Made by a program: the position numbers and the translations under genes. The notes beneath the pieces were generated by a model. The model made no database searches and had not been told where the DNA came from. It saw only the letters and a program-made list of their open reading frames with translations. From Syntrophales bacterium (GTDB taxonomy: Bacteria; Desulfobacterota; Syntrophia; Syntrophales; UBA5619), in NCBI GenBank assembly GCA_023229765.1, contig JALNYO010000007.1:71140-135139 (forward strand): DNA of 64,000 nucleotides, given 5' to 3'. Positions 24,219-32,610 of this stretch are shown here, in pieces. Each line of letters begins with the position of its first letter. Position 1 is the stretch's first letter.

Positions 24219-26804
24219 CTACCCTGCGACTACGATGTTTACCAACTTCTTCGGCACATAAACCACCTTGACGATTTTCTTGCCGCTGGTAAGGCCGACA
24301 ATCCGCTCCTCGGCAAGGGAAAGCGATTTGATTGCATCTTCCTCCTCATCGGCGGCCACGGTTATCCGGCTGCGCACCTTGCCGTTGATCTGAAGCACGA
24401 TCGTGATTTTTTCCTCGGAGGCGACCCCATGATCGAACTCAGGCCAGGCTGCGTCTAAAAGCGGCCCCTTTCCCCCGATCATGGCCCAGAGCTCTTCCGT
24501 GACATGGGGGACAATCGGGGCAAGGAGGGTAATGACCGCCTCCACCGTCTCCCGGACAACGGCAAAGCCCGTTTGATCATCTTTGGGAGGCCGCGGCAAT
24601 TGATACAGGGCATTGACCAGTTCCATTACGGAGCTGATCGCGGTGTTGAAATGGAATCGCTCTTCAATATCGGCGGTCACCTTGCGGATCGTCTGATGGG
24701 TCTTGCGGCGCAGCGCCTTGAGCTCCCCTGCAAGCGGCTGTTTCCCGTCGAACGGCTTGACATCCTTGATATCATCGAGATAATCGCCGATGATTCTCCA
24801 TATCCTGTTGAGGAAACGGAAACCTCCCTCCACCCCCTGGTCGCTCCATTCGAGATCCTTCTCCGGGGGCGACGCAAAAAGGCAAAAGACCCGTACCGTA
24901 TCGGCGCCGTAGGTGTTGATCAGGTAATCGGGATCGACGACGTTCTTCAGCGACTTCGACATCTTTTCCGTCTTGCCGATTGCCACATCCTGGCCGCAAT
25001 GGGTGCATTTTCCTTCCTTGACCTCTTCGGGGAAAAGATAGCCGTGCGTCGGGCAGCGCATTGTCTCCTTGCAGACCATTCCCTGGGTCAGCATGTTGGT
25101 GAACGGTTCGTCAACGCCCACTACGCCGAAATCCCTCAGCATCTTCGTATAGAAGCGTGAGTAGAGCAGGTGCAGGATCGCGTGCTCTATCCCACCTATG
25201 TACTGATCAACCGGCATCCAGTAGTCTATTTTTTTTCTGTCCAGCCCCGGTTTGACGTCATGATCGGCGCTGCAGAACCGCTCAAAATACCAGGATGACT
25301 CGACAAAGGTGTCCATCGTATCGGTTTCGCGCCGGGCCGGTTTGCCGCAGCGGGGACAGGTCGTTTCGACAAAAGACTGGTGCTTGGCAAGGGGAGAGCC
25401 TCCCTCGCCGCTGAATTCCACATCCATCGGCAGCACCACCGGTAGCTCCTCCTCTGGCACCGGCACAACCCCGCAATCTGCACAGTTGATCATTGGGATC
25501 GGGGCGCCCCAGTAACGCTGGCGGGAGATTCCCCAGTCCCGCAGGCGGTACTGGATCGTCTTTTTGCCCCGGCCGAGCCCCTCCAGATGAGCGGCAATCG
25601 CCTCAAGAGCCGAGCGGTTCCCCATTCCGTCAAAATGGCCGGAGTTCACCAGCACGCCGTCCCCGTCGTAGGCCTCCGTCATTGTTTGAACGTTCAGTGT
25701 GCGATCCGGGGGCTGGATGACAACGATCAGCGGCAGGTCATATTTTCGGGCAAATTCGAAGTCGCGCTGATCGTGGGTAGGAACGGCCATAACGCAGCCG
25801 GTGCCGTAATCGGCCAGAACAAAGTTTGCCGCATAGATCGGCATCTTTCGTCCTGTGACGGGGTTCAGGCAGTGGCTGTCCAAAAAAACGCCCTCTTTTT
25901 CGTAGTAGTCAGAGGTGCGCATCTTCTTGTCCTGCTTCTTTATTTTCTCAACAAAAGCGAGCACCGCCGCTTCATTCGGCTTGCCGTGGGCCAGCTCAAG
26001 AACCAGTGGATTCTCCGCCGCGACAAGCATGAACGTGGCGCCGTAAATGGTATCCTGGCGGGTAGTAAATATCTTGATCTCGCCGTCGCCTTCGGCCATC
26101 GGGAAAGAGGCCTCGCAACCGTAGCTTTTGCCGATCCAGTTTTTCTGCATCGCCATCACCCGCTCCGGCCAGCCGGGAAGCTTGTCGCAGTAATCAAGCA
26201 GCTCCTCGATATAATTGGTAATCCGGAAAAACCACTGTTTCAGATACCGCTCATTAACCTCGGAGCCGCAGCGCCAGCAGCACCCGGACTCGACCTGTTC
26301 ATTGGCAAGCACCGTCTGACATTGCGGGCACCAGTTCACGGTGGAGTCCTTCTGGTAGGCAAGTCCTTTTTCGTACATCCACAAGAAGAAGAGCTGCTCC
26401 CATTTGTAGTATTCCGGCTCGCAGGTCGCCAGCTCCCGGTCCCAATCATAGCTGAAACCCATTCGCTTCAGTTCCCGCTTCATGTTTTTTATATTGTCGT
26501 GCGTCCAGACGGAAGGGTGGATGTTGCGTTCGATGGCGGCGTTCTCCGCCGGAAGGCCGAAGGCGTCCCACCCCATCGGATGGAGAACGTTGTAGCCCCG
26601 CATCCGCTTGTACCGGGCCACGACATCGCCGATTGTGTAGTTGCGCACATGGCCGATATGGATCCGCCCGGAGGGATAGGGAAACATCTCGAGCAGATAG
26701 TACTTCTTTTTATCAGGATCTTCCGTTACCTTGAAGAGCTGCTCATCCTCCCAGCTTTTTTGCCACTTCTCTTCTATTTCCTTGGGATTGTATTTTATTT
26801 CCAT
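24219..26804 (-). CDS. leuS: Leucyl-tRNA synthetase
   Basis: An 861-residue class I synthetase. It shows the HIGH-type motif in FPYPSGRIHIGHVRNY, an editing domain with TTRQDTIYGATF and VPTHDQRDFEFA, and the KMSKSLKN motif near residue 620. A Cys-rich zinc region (CPQCQ ... CCWRCG) lies near 165-185, and another pair is seen in CPTHGYLFPEEVKEGKC. ATG 26804 is seven bases after GGAG; the preceding codon TTG is an unlikely alternative start. nusB lies 21 bases upstream. Confidence 0.98.
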   Translation of the reverse strand: MEIKYNPKEIEEKWQKSWEDEQLFKVTEDPDKKKYYLLEMFPYPSGRIHIGHVRNYTIGDVVARYKRMRGYNVLHPMGWDAFGLPAENAAIERNIHPSVWTHDNIKNMKRELKRMGFSYDWDRELATCEPEYYKWEQLFFLWMYEKGLAYQKDSTVNWCPQCQTVLANEQVESGCCWRCGSEVNERYLKQWFFRITNYIEELLDYCDKLPGWPERVMAMQKNWIGKSYGCEASFPMAEGDGEIKIFTTRQDTIYGATFMLVAAENPLVLELAHGKPNEAAVLAFVEKIKKQDKKMRTSDYYEKEGVFLDSHCLNPVTGRKMPIYAANFVLADYGTGCVMAVPTHDQRDFEFARKYDLPLIVVIQPPDRTLNVQTMTEAYDGDGVLVNSGHFDGMGNRSALEAIAAHLEGLGRGKKTIQYRLRDWGISRQRYWGAPIPMINCADCGVVPVPEEELPVVLPMDVEFSGEGGSPLAKHQSFVETTCPRCGKPARRETDTMDTFVESSWYFERFCSADHDVKPGLDRKKIDYWMPVDQYIGGIEHAILHLLYSRFYTKMLRDFGVVGVDEPFTNMLTQGMVCKETMRCPTHGYLFPEEVKEGKCTHCGQDVAIGKTEKMSKSLKNVVDPDYLINTYGADTVRVFCLFASPPEKDLEWSDQGVEGGFRFLNRIWRIIGDYLDDIKDVKPFDGKQPLAGELKALRRKTHQTIRKVTADIEERFHFNTAISSVMELVNALYQLPRPPKDDQTGFAVVRETVEAVITLLAPIVPHVTEELWAMIGGKGPLLDAAWPEFDHGVASEEKITIVLQINGKVRSRITVAADEEEDAIKSLSLAEERIVGLTSGKKIVKVVYVPKKLVNIVVAG

Positions 26805-26825
26805 CAAATCGCTCCGATAAATATG

Positions 26826-27281
26826 TCAATTCCCGCCTTCGCTGCCGCCCGCTTCGTTTTTGCCGGGCAATTTTTCGTAGAGGGCGTCCAGAATGCCATT
26901 AATGAACGACCCCGAATTTTCCGAGCCATAGATCTTGCCGAGATCAATGGCCTCGTTCAACGCCACCTTCGGCGGGACCTCGGGGCAAAACAGCAGTTCA
27001 TAAATGGCCATCCGCAGGATGCTCTTATCGACGCGCGACATCCGGCCAATTGACCAATTCTCGGAATTGCCGCTGATCAGCCTGTCGATTTCCAGCCGGT
27101 TTTTCCAGGCGCCTTCGACAAGCTCATTGGAAAATCTTCTTATTTCTTCCGACATTTCTCCGGAGGCATTGTCAAAATTGGCCCAAAAAAGGGCAATCGC
27201 ATCGCCCAGCTCGCCCTCATGGGTGTCTAAACCATAAAGAATTTGAAGCGCTATCTCCCTTGACTTCCGCCTTTTGTGCAT
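26826..27281 (-). CDS. nusB: Transcription antitermination protein NusB
   Basis: A 151-residue all-helical protein with RRKSREIALQILYGLDTHEG at the N-terminus and the SRVDKSILRMAIYELLF and VALNEAIDLGKIYGSENSGS motifs toward the end. NusB binds boxA RNA with NusE in rRNA antitermination. The start is ATG 27281 after GAGG. The order ribE-ribBA-ribH-nusB on one strand is the classical riboflavin operon ending. Confidence 0.96.
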   Translation of the reverse strand: MHKRRKSREIALQILYGLDTHEGELGDAIALFWANFDNASGEMSEEIRRFSNELVEGAWKNRLEIDRLISGNSENWSIGRMSRVDKSILRMAIYELLFCPEVPPKVALNEAIDLGKIYGSENSGSFINGILDALYEKLPGKNEAGGSEGGN

Positions 27282-27330
27282 TCGTTCCTCTAACTTAGCT
27301 GGTCTGGTCCGAGAAATCTGTATAACTGGT

Positions 27331-27801
27331 TCAGACGGACAGGTTTCTGAACAGATCAACCATTTCTATGGCAGACATGGCTGCATCCCAGCCCTTGTTT
27401 CCCATCTTGGCGCCGGCTCGTTCAATGGCCTGCTCGATGGTGTCCGTGGTCAGAACTCCAAAGGAAATCGGCACTTCCGTCTCCAGACCGACCATGGCGA
27501 TTCCTTTGGCAACCTCGGAACTTATGTACTCAAAATGGGGGGTGGCGCCCCGGATGACGGCGCCCAGACAGATAACGGCGTCGTATTTGCCGCTTTTTGC
27601 CATCTTTTTTGCGGCAAGCGGCAATTCAAAGGCGCCGGGCACCCGTACGATCCTTATATCCTTTTCCTCCCCGCCCGCTCTTGTAATTGCGTCTATCGCC
27701 CCATCAATCAGGCGAGCGCTGATAAAATCGTTGAACCGACTGGCCGCGATTCCAAATCGCATTCCCTTTGCAACTATCTTTCCCTCAATAATTTCCGGCA
27801 T
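27331..27801 (-). CDS. ribH: 6,7-dimethyl-8-ribityllumazine synthase
   Basis: A 156-residue lumazine synthase. It has GIAASRFNDFISARLIDGA, VPGAFELPLAAKKMA and CLGAVIRGATPHFEYISSEV with the conserved histidine, then PISFGVLTTDTIEQA. It condenses ArP with dihydroxybutanone phosphate from RibBA. The start ATG 27801 follows AAAGGAG by seven bases. It sits between ribBA and nusB. Confidence 0.97.
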   Translation of the reverse strand: MPEIIEGKIVAKGMRFGIAASRFNDFISARLIDGAIDAITRAGGEEKDIRIVRVPGAFELPLAAKKMAKSGKYDAVICLGAVIRGATPHFEYISSEVAKGIAMVGLETEVPISFGVLTTDTIEQAIERAGAKMGNKGWDAAMSAIEMVDLFRNLSV

Positions 27802-27834
27802 CTTTCTTCTCCTTTGCATAGGAAAGGTTTCTTT

Positions 27835-29037
27835 CTACAACTCCAGAATATGTCCCATCTTGTTTTTTTTGGTCTGAAGATATTTAATATTATTGTCATT
27901 CGGCTTTATCTCGATCGGCACCCGTTCGGTGACGGTGAGTCCGTATCCATCAAGACCGACGATCTTTTTGGGGTTATTGGTCATCAGGCGCATCTTCCTC
28001 ACCCCCAGATCGGCGAGGATCTGGGCGCCGATTCCATAATCCCGCAGATCCTCTTTAAAGCCAAGGCTGATATTGGCCTCCACCGTGTCGAGACCCTGGT
28101 CCTGAAGGTTGTACGCCTTCATTTTATTGACCAGGCCAATTCCCCGGCCCTCCTGGTGCATATAGACAATCACCCCTTTGCCGGCATCATCGATCATCTG
28201 CATTGCCCGGTGCAGTTGGTCGCCGCAATCACACCGCTCGGAACCGAAGACATCGCCGGTCAGACACTCCGAATGCACCCGCACGAGCACCTCATCCTCG
28301 GGTTTTATCTCCCCTTTCACCAGCGCCACGTGCTGTATGTCGTCAACATCATTCTCATAAACGATAACTTTGAAAATACCTCCGTACCGTGTCGGAACCG
28401 TGGCCGTCGCCGCCCGGCGGATAAGGGATTCGTGCTGCATCCGGAAGTCGATCAGATCCTTGATCGTGACAATCTTGAGGCTGAACTCCCTGGCAAAGTT
28501 CTCCAGATCCGGCATCCTTGCCATCGTGCCGTCATCCTTCATAATCTCGCAAATAACTCCGGCCGGCTTCAGGCCGGCAAGCCGGGCCAGATCAACGGAA
28601 CCTTCTGTCTGGCCGGTGCGAACCAGCACCCCTCCCTTGCGGGCGCGGATCGGGAAAATATGCCCGGGACTGACAAGGTCGTCCGACTTCGCATTGTCGG
28701 CAACCGCGGCCAGGATTGTCGTCGCGCGATCCGCCGCCGAGATGCCCGTTGTCACCCCCTGTTTGGCCTCGATGGAGACGGTAAAGGCGGTATTGAAACG
28801 GGAACGGTTATCCCTGACCATCGCCGGCAGGCGCAGGTTATCGGCCGCTTCCTCGGTAAGGGTCAGACAGATCAACCCCCTGCCGTAGCGGGCCATGAAG
28901 TTGATCGCCTCCGCCGTGACAAATTCCGCCGCCATGAACAGATCGCCCTCGTTTTCACGATCCTCGTCATCCACCAGGATAACCATCTTGCCGCTGCGGA
29001 TATCAACCATTGCCTCTTTGATGCTGCTTACACCCAT
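27835..29037 (-). CDS. ribBA: Bifunctional DHBP synthase / GTP cyclohydrolase II
   Basis: A 400-residue fusion. Residues 1 to about 200 are the 3,4-dihydroxy-2-butanone 4-phosphate synthase (DDEDRENEGDL, then SPGHIFPIRARKGGVLVRTG). The rest is GTP cyclohydrolase II with the zinc cysteines in SECLTGDVFGSERCDCG and the QEGRGIGLVNKMKAY motif. Together they supply both precursors for riboflavin. All catalytic motifs are present, so both halves look active. Confidence 0.97.
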   Translation of the reverse strand: MGVSSIKEAMVDIRSGKMVILVDDEDRENEGDLFMAAEFVTAEAINFMARYGRGLICLTLTEEAADNLRLPAMVRDNRSRFNTAFTVSIEAKQGVTTGISAADRATTILAAVADNAKSDDLVSPGHIFPIRARKGGVLVRTGQTEGSVDLARLAGLKPAGVICEIMKDDGTMARMPDLENFAREFSLKIVTIKDLIDFRMQHESLIRRAATATVPTRYGGIFKVIVYENDVDDIQHVALVKGEIKPEDEVLVRVHSECLTGDVFGSERCDCGDQLHRAMQMIDDAGKGVIVYMHQEGRGIGLVNKMKAYNLQDQGLDTVEANISLGFKEDLRDYGIGAQILADLGVRKMRLMTNNPKKIVGLDGYGLTVTERVPIEIKPNDNNIKYLQTKKNKMGHILEL

Positions 29038-29113
29038 GATATCTCCTCTGAAATTATCTCAGCCCCGCCCGTTAAATTATCAGGCCGGAAGCTTGATTTG
29101 CCTGTCATTCCCT

Positions 29114-29794
29114 TTATTTTATAAACCCGGAACGGGACAGCATTTCCAGGCTGATTCCCTCTTTTGCTCCCTCTTCCGGCGGAACCGCATCGCCCCGGTT
29201 GCTGCCGCTTGCAAGCTTCTCTATGTATCTGGCGATGATGTCGGTTTCAATGTTGACGTCATCCCCTCCCTTTTTTATCCCGAGCGTTGTCCCGGCGGCT
29301 GTATGCGGGATGACGTTAACATAAAATCTGTCTTTTTCACAGCGATTGACGGTAAGGCTGATGCCGTCCACGGTGATCGACCCTTTAACCACGACATACC
29401 GGGCCAGTTCGGGACTAATTGCAAACCCGAAGAGCAGAGACCCGGAACGGGGCGTTTTCTCGATTATTTTTCCTGTCCCATCGACATGGCCAAGGACAAT
29501 GTGCCCTCCCAGACGGTCGCTTAACCGCAGCGCCTTTTCGAGATTTACCTGTCGTCCCGGTTGCAGATTGCGGAGGGTTGTTTTGGCCAGCGTTTCCGCG
29601 GAAACGTCCACCGTGAATGCCCGTCCGGAAATGGCGGTGACCGTCAGGCAGGCGCCGTTTACAGAAATGCTGTCCCCCGCCTTTACATCGTCAAGCGGCA
29701 ACGCGGTTTCTATTTCCAGCAGGGCGTCCTCTCCCCGGCTCGCCATCCGCCGGACTGAACCCATCGCCTCAGTTATTCCCGTGAACAATATCAT
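29114..29794 (-). CDS. ribE: Riboflavin synthase, alpha chain
   Basis: A 226-residue protein of two similar lumazine-binding barrels. FTGITEAMGSVRR begins the first and includes the SVNGACLTVTA motif; GHIVLGHVDGTGKI begins the second and includes SITVDGISLTVNR. It dismutates two lumazines to riboflavin. Its ATG 29794 overlaps the nrdR stop by one base (TGATG), so translation is probably coupled. The last gene of the pathway, ribD, is not seen here: the deaminase at 30315 is of the dCMP type. Confidence 0.96.
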   Translation of the reverse strand: MILFTGITEAMGSVRRMASRGEDALLEIETALPLDDVKAGDSISVNGACLTVTAISGRAFTVDVSAETLAKTTLRNLQPGRQVNLEKALRLSDRLGGHIVLGHVDGTGKIIEKTPRSGSLLFGFAISPELARYVVVKGSITVDGISLTVNRCEKDRFYVNVIPHTAAGTTLGIKKGGDDVNIETDIIARYIEKLASGSNRGDAVPPEEGAKEGISLEMLSRSGFIK

Positions 29795-30318
29795 CACCCC
29801 GGATTGTTCTTCTTCTCCTTTTTATGAACACCAAGCTGCGCTTTATGGACATTAAGCGTCGCTTTTTTCTTGCGCAGAATATCCTTCAATTCGTCAAAAA
29901 AATCGCTTACATCGCGAAATTCCCGGTAAACCGAGGCGAAACGGACATAGGCGACGCCGTCGAGCTGCTGGAGCTCCTGCATGATCGTTTCGCCGATCAC
30001 CTGAGAGGGAATCTCCTTGCCCGGAAATTCCTGGCAGACATGCTTGACATTTTCCACCACAGCCTCGATGGAATCCGTGCTTATCGGACGTTTCTCACAG
30101 GCCTTTTTAATCCCGGAGCTTATCTTCAGCGGGTCGAAGGGCTCCCGGCGGCCATCTTTTTTAACGACAACCGGCAGCATTTCCTCAACAAATTCGTGGG
30201 TTGTAAAACGCTTGCCGCAACCGAGACACTCCCGTCTGCGTCTTATTTCGTTTCCGTCCCGGCTGATTCTGGAGTCTGTAACCCGGTCTTCATAATAGCC
30301 GCAAAAAGGGCACTTCAT
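29794..30318 (-). CDS. nrdR: Transcriptional repressor NrdR with a repeat-encoded tail
   Basis: A 174-residue repressor of ribonucleotide reductase genes. The zinc ribbon is CPFCGYYEDRV ... CLGCGKRF, and the ATP-cone follows (LPVVVKKDGRREPFD, YVRFASVYREFRDVSDF). The family usually ends about residue 150. Here it runs on through KKKATLNVHKAQLGVHKKEK, which is exactly two 21-bp repeat units read in frame. The tail is therefore an acquired extension and probably dispensable. The start overlaps the dCMP deaminase stop. Confidence 0.96.
   Translation of the reverse strand: MKCPFCGYYEDRVTDSRISRDGNEIRRRRECLGCGKRFTTHEFVEEMLPVVVKKDGRREPFDPLKISSGIKKACEKRPISTDSIEAVVENVKHVCQEFPGKEIPSQVIGETIMQELQQLDGVAYVRFASVYREFRDVSDFFDELKDILRKKKATLNVHKAQLGVHKKEKKNNPG
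29824..29865 (-). repeat. Two tandem 21-bp repeat units inside nrdR
   Basis: On the minus strand, 29845-29865 (AAAGCGACGCTTAATGTCC...) and 29824-29844 (AAAGCGCAGCTTGGTGTTC...) are adjacent 21-bp units in the nrdR reading frame. They encode KATLNVH and KAQLGVH. The units differ from each other at seven bases, so they are not a recent slip duplication. Related units are at 4.7, 15.4 and 55.9 kb. Confidence 0.85.
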
Positions 30319-30773
30319 CGCAGCGACACCTCAATCCCCGCTTCTGCCAACATCTCTTTCGCCAGAGGATCATGGTAGTCATTGCTGACTACAACGCGCA
30401 CAACCCCGGCGTTAATCAGCATTTTTGCACAGATGCTGCACGGGTAGTTAGTGCAGTACAGGGTGGCGCCCTTCGTGCCGGCCCCATGCAGGGCGGCTTG
30501 AATAACGGCGTTTTGTTCAGCGTGCAGCCCCCGGCAGAGTTCATGACGCTCACCGGAAGGAACCTGACACTGCTCCCGCAGACACCCAACCTCGCCGCAG
30601 TGCCGGATCCCTGTGGGAGCGCCGTTGTATCCTGTGGAAAGGATAAACCGGTCGCGGACAAGCACGGCGCCTACATGGCGGCGCAGACAAGTCGAGCGTT
30701 TGGCAACAACTCCGGCGGTTTCCAGGAAGTAATCATCCCAAGGGGGACGTATGTTTTGCTGCTCTCTTTCCAT
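30315..30773 (-). CDS. dCMP deaminase family protein (ComEB-like)
   Basis: A 152-residue zinc deaminase. It has STCLRRHVGAVLVRD, STGYNGAPTGIRHC, the catalytic LHAEQNAVIQAA and the zinc-binding NYPCSICAKMLINAG. It converts dCMP to dUMP for thymidylate synthesis. It overlaps the nrdR start by four bases, a sensible pairing with the regulator of deoxyribonucleotide synthesis. Extra cysteines (CGEVGCLREQC) between the motifs may bind a second zinc, as in phage T4-type enzymes. Confidence 0.93.
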   Translation of the reverse strand: MEREQQNIRPPWDDYFLETAGVVAKRSTCLRRHVGAVLVRDRFILSTGYNGAPTGIRHCGEVGCLREQCQVPSGERHELCRGLHAEQNAVIQAALHGAGTKGATLYCTNYPCSICAKMLINAGVVRVVVSNDYHDPLAKEMLAEAGIEVSLR

Positions 30774-30817
30774 CTGTGGCCACTGCCCTGTCTATTGGAA
30801 ATCAACGGGGATTCCAA

Positions 30818-32074
30818 TCAGCGATTATCCCTTATCCTTTGTGGATAGAGGGGGAAGCGTTCGCACAGAACGCTTACCTCCTGACGCACCTCGGCAAGCC
30901 GTTTTTCGTCGTGGATATTCTTCAGCACGGAGGTGAAGAACCCGGCAATCTGCTTCATCTCCGCTTCTTTCATTCCCCGCGTTGTCAGGGCGGGGGTTCC
31001 GATACGGATTCCGCTTGTTGTTTGCGCCCCCCTGGTGTCGTAGGGGATGCGGTTTTTATTGATGGTGATGCCGGCCCGGTCAAGGGCTTCCTGCGCCTCG
31101 CTTCCTGAGATGCCGACACTCGTTAAATCTACAAGCATCAAATGGTTATCGGTTCCGCCTGTCACTAAGCGAAAGCCATCCGCAAGCAGTTCGTCGGCAA
31201 GGGTTTTGGCATTTTTCAAGATCTGTCCCTGGTAGAGGCGAAACTCCTCGGTCAGGGCCTCTTTCATGGCTACCGCCTTGGCCGCGATAATATGCATCAG
31301 CGGACCTCCCTGCATGCCGGGGAAGATGCTTTCGTCCAATTTCTTCGCGTATTGCTTTTTGCAGAGGATAAGACCACCGCGGGGTCCGCGGAGGGTCTTG
31401 TGGGTGGTCATGGTCACGAACTCGCAGCACGGCACCGGGGAAGGATGAAGGCCGGCGGCAACCAGACCGCCGATGTGGGCGATATCGGCCAAAAGCAGCG
31501 CCCCGGTCTCATCGGCGATCTTCCGGAATTTTTCGTAATCGATAATCCGGGGATAGGCGCTGGCGCCGACCACGATGATCTTGGGCTGATGCTGCCGGTT
31601 CAGGGCGGCAACCTGATCGAAATCGATGGTTTCCGTTTCCCGGTCCACCCCGTAGAAAAAGCTCCTGTATAATTTCCCGGAAAAACTCACCGGGCTTCCA
31701 TGCGACAGATGCCCGCCGTGGGAGAGGTCCATGCCCAGAATCGTATCTCCGGGCTTCAGAACCGTACAATAGACGGCCATGTTGGCCTGAACGCCGGCAT
31801 GCGGCTGGACATTCGCGTGTTCGGCGCCGAAGAGTTTTTTGCTCCGGTCAATCGCAAGCTGCTCCACGATATCGACAAATTCGCACCCGCCGTAATACCG
31901 ATGCCCTGGATATCCCTCGGCGTACTTGTTTGTCATAACGCTTCCCTGGGCCTCCAGCACCGCCTCGCTGACAAAATTCTCCGAGGCGATCATCTCCAGC
32001 TTCCCGGCCTGTCTTCTCGTTTCCCGGCTGATAGCGTCAGCGACTTCCGGGTCGGCCTGCATCAAATAGGACAT
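30818..32074 (-). CDS. glyA: Serine hydroxymethyltransferase
   Basis: A 418-residue PLP enzyme interconverting serine and glycine with tetrahydrofolate. It shows LEMIASENFVSEAVLEAQGS, KYAEGYPGHRYYGG, DLSHGGHLSHGS and the PLP lysine motif VTMTTHKTLRGPRGG. The length is standard and complete. It lies between rpiB and the dCMP deaminase, all on the minus strand with short gaps. Confidence 0.98.
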   Translation of the reverse strand: MSYLMQADPEVADAISRETRRQAGKLEMIASENFVSEAVLEAQGSVMTNKYAEGYPGHRYYGGCEFVDIVEQLAIDRSKKLFGAEHANVQPHAGVQANMAVYCTVLKPGDTILGMDLSHGGHLSHGSPVSFSGKLYRSFFYGVDRETETIDFDQVAALNRQHQPKIIVVGASAYPRIIDYEKFRKIADETGALLLADIAHIGGLVAAGLHPSPVPCCEFVTMTTHKTLRGPRGGLILCKKQYAKKLDESIFPGMQGGPLMHIIAAKAVAMKEALTEEFRLYQGQILKNAKTLADELLADGFRLVTGGTDNHLMLVDLTSVGISGSEAQEALDRAGITINKNRIPYDTRGAQTTSGIRIGTPALTTRGMKEAEMKQIAGFFTSVLKNIHDEKRLAEVRQEVSVLCERFPLYPQRIRDNR

Positions 32075-32149
32075 CTGTCTTCTTTCCTCCCGCGATAATG
32101 AATATACGACGTTTTCCCGTTACAAGAACCGTTTTCCCATTTACGACCA

Positions 32150-32608
32150 TCAACCAGTCGTTTTCTGCTCCCCTTGGGTTATCTTGTCTAAACGCCGTTT
32201 ATGACGCCCCCCCTCAAAGGGCGTCTCGAGCCATGTCTGAAGAATTTTTGCGGCAGTCTCCGGATCGGTCTTTCTCCCGGCGAGCACAAGGATGTTGGAA
32301 TCGTTGTGCAGGCGGCTCAGACGGGCCGTTTCCGGATCAAGACAAAGCGCGCCCCGGACGCCGGGAAAGCGGTTGGCGACAATCGACATCCCGATCCCGG
32401 AGCCGCAGATCATAATTCCCCGGGTAAAAAGCCCCGTTGAAACAGCCTCTGCAACCTTTTTACCGAAATCAGGGTAATCCACCGCTGCTTCACTGTCTGT
32501 GCCGACATCGGTCACGGAAAACCCGCGGCCTTCCAGAACCGGCTTGAGCGCCTCCTTCAGCACAAAGCCCGCATGATCCGCTCCAATTATGATCTTGTCA
32601 GCCGCCAT
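32150..32608 (-). CDS. rpiB: Ribose-5-phosphate isomerase B
   Basis: A 152-residue isomerase of the RpiB/LacAB family. IIIGADHAGFVLKEAL and the catalytic cysteine motif GIMICGSGIGMSIVANR are present, then LHNDSNILVLAGR. It interconverts ribulose-5-phosphate and ribose-5-phosphate. It is two bases after fabF on the same strand; glyA follows, and rpiB-glyA neighbours are frequent in bacteria. Confidence 0.97.
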   Translation of the reverse strand: MAADKIIIGADHAGFVLKEALKPVLEGRGFSVTDVGTDSEAAVDYPDFGKKVAEAVSTGLFTRGIMICGSGIGMSIVANRFPGVRGALCLDPETARLSRLHNDSNILVLAGRKTDPETAAKILQTWLETPFEGGRHKRRLDKITQGEQKTTG

Positions 32609-32610
32609 AA

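Noticed and set aside
25587..29124. Long plus-strand open frames (488 and 616 codons)
   Set aside because: They are antisense to leuS, ribH and ribBA, which have full sets of family motifs; the antisense translations are low-complexity and featureless.
30315..30773. RibD-type riboflavin deaminase
   Set aside because: Although it is beside rib genes, it lacks a reductase domain and has the dCMP-deaminase pattern with extra cysteines, and it overlaps nrdR.
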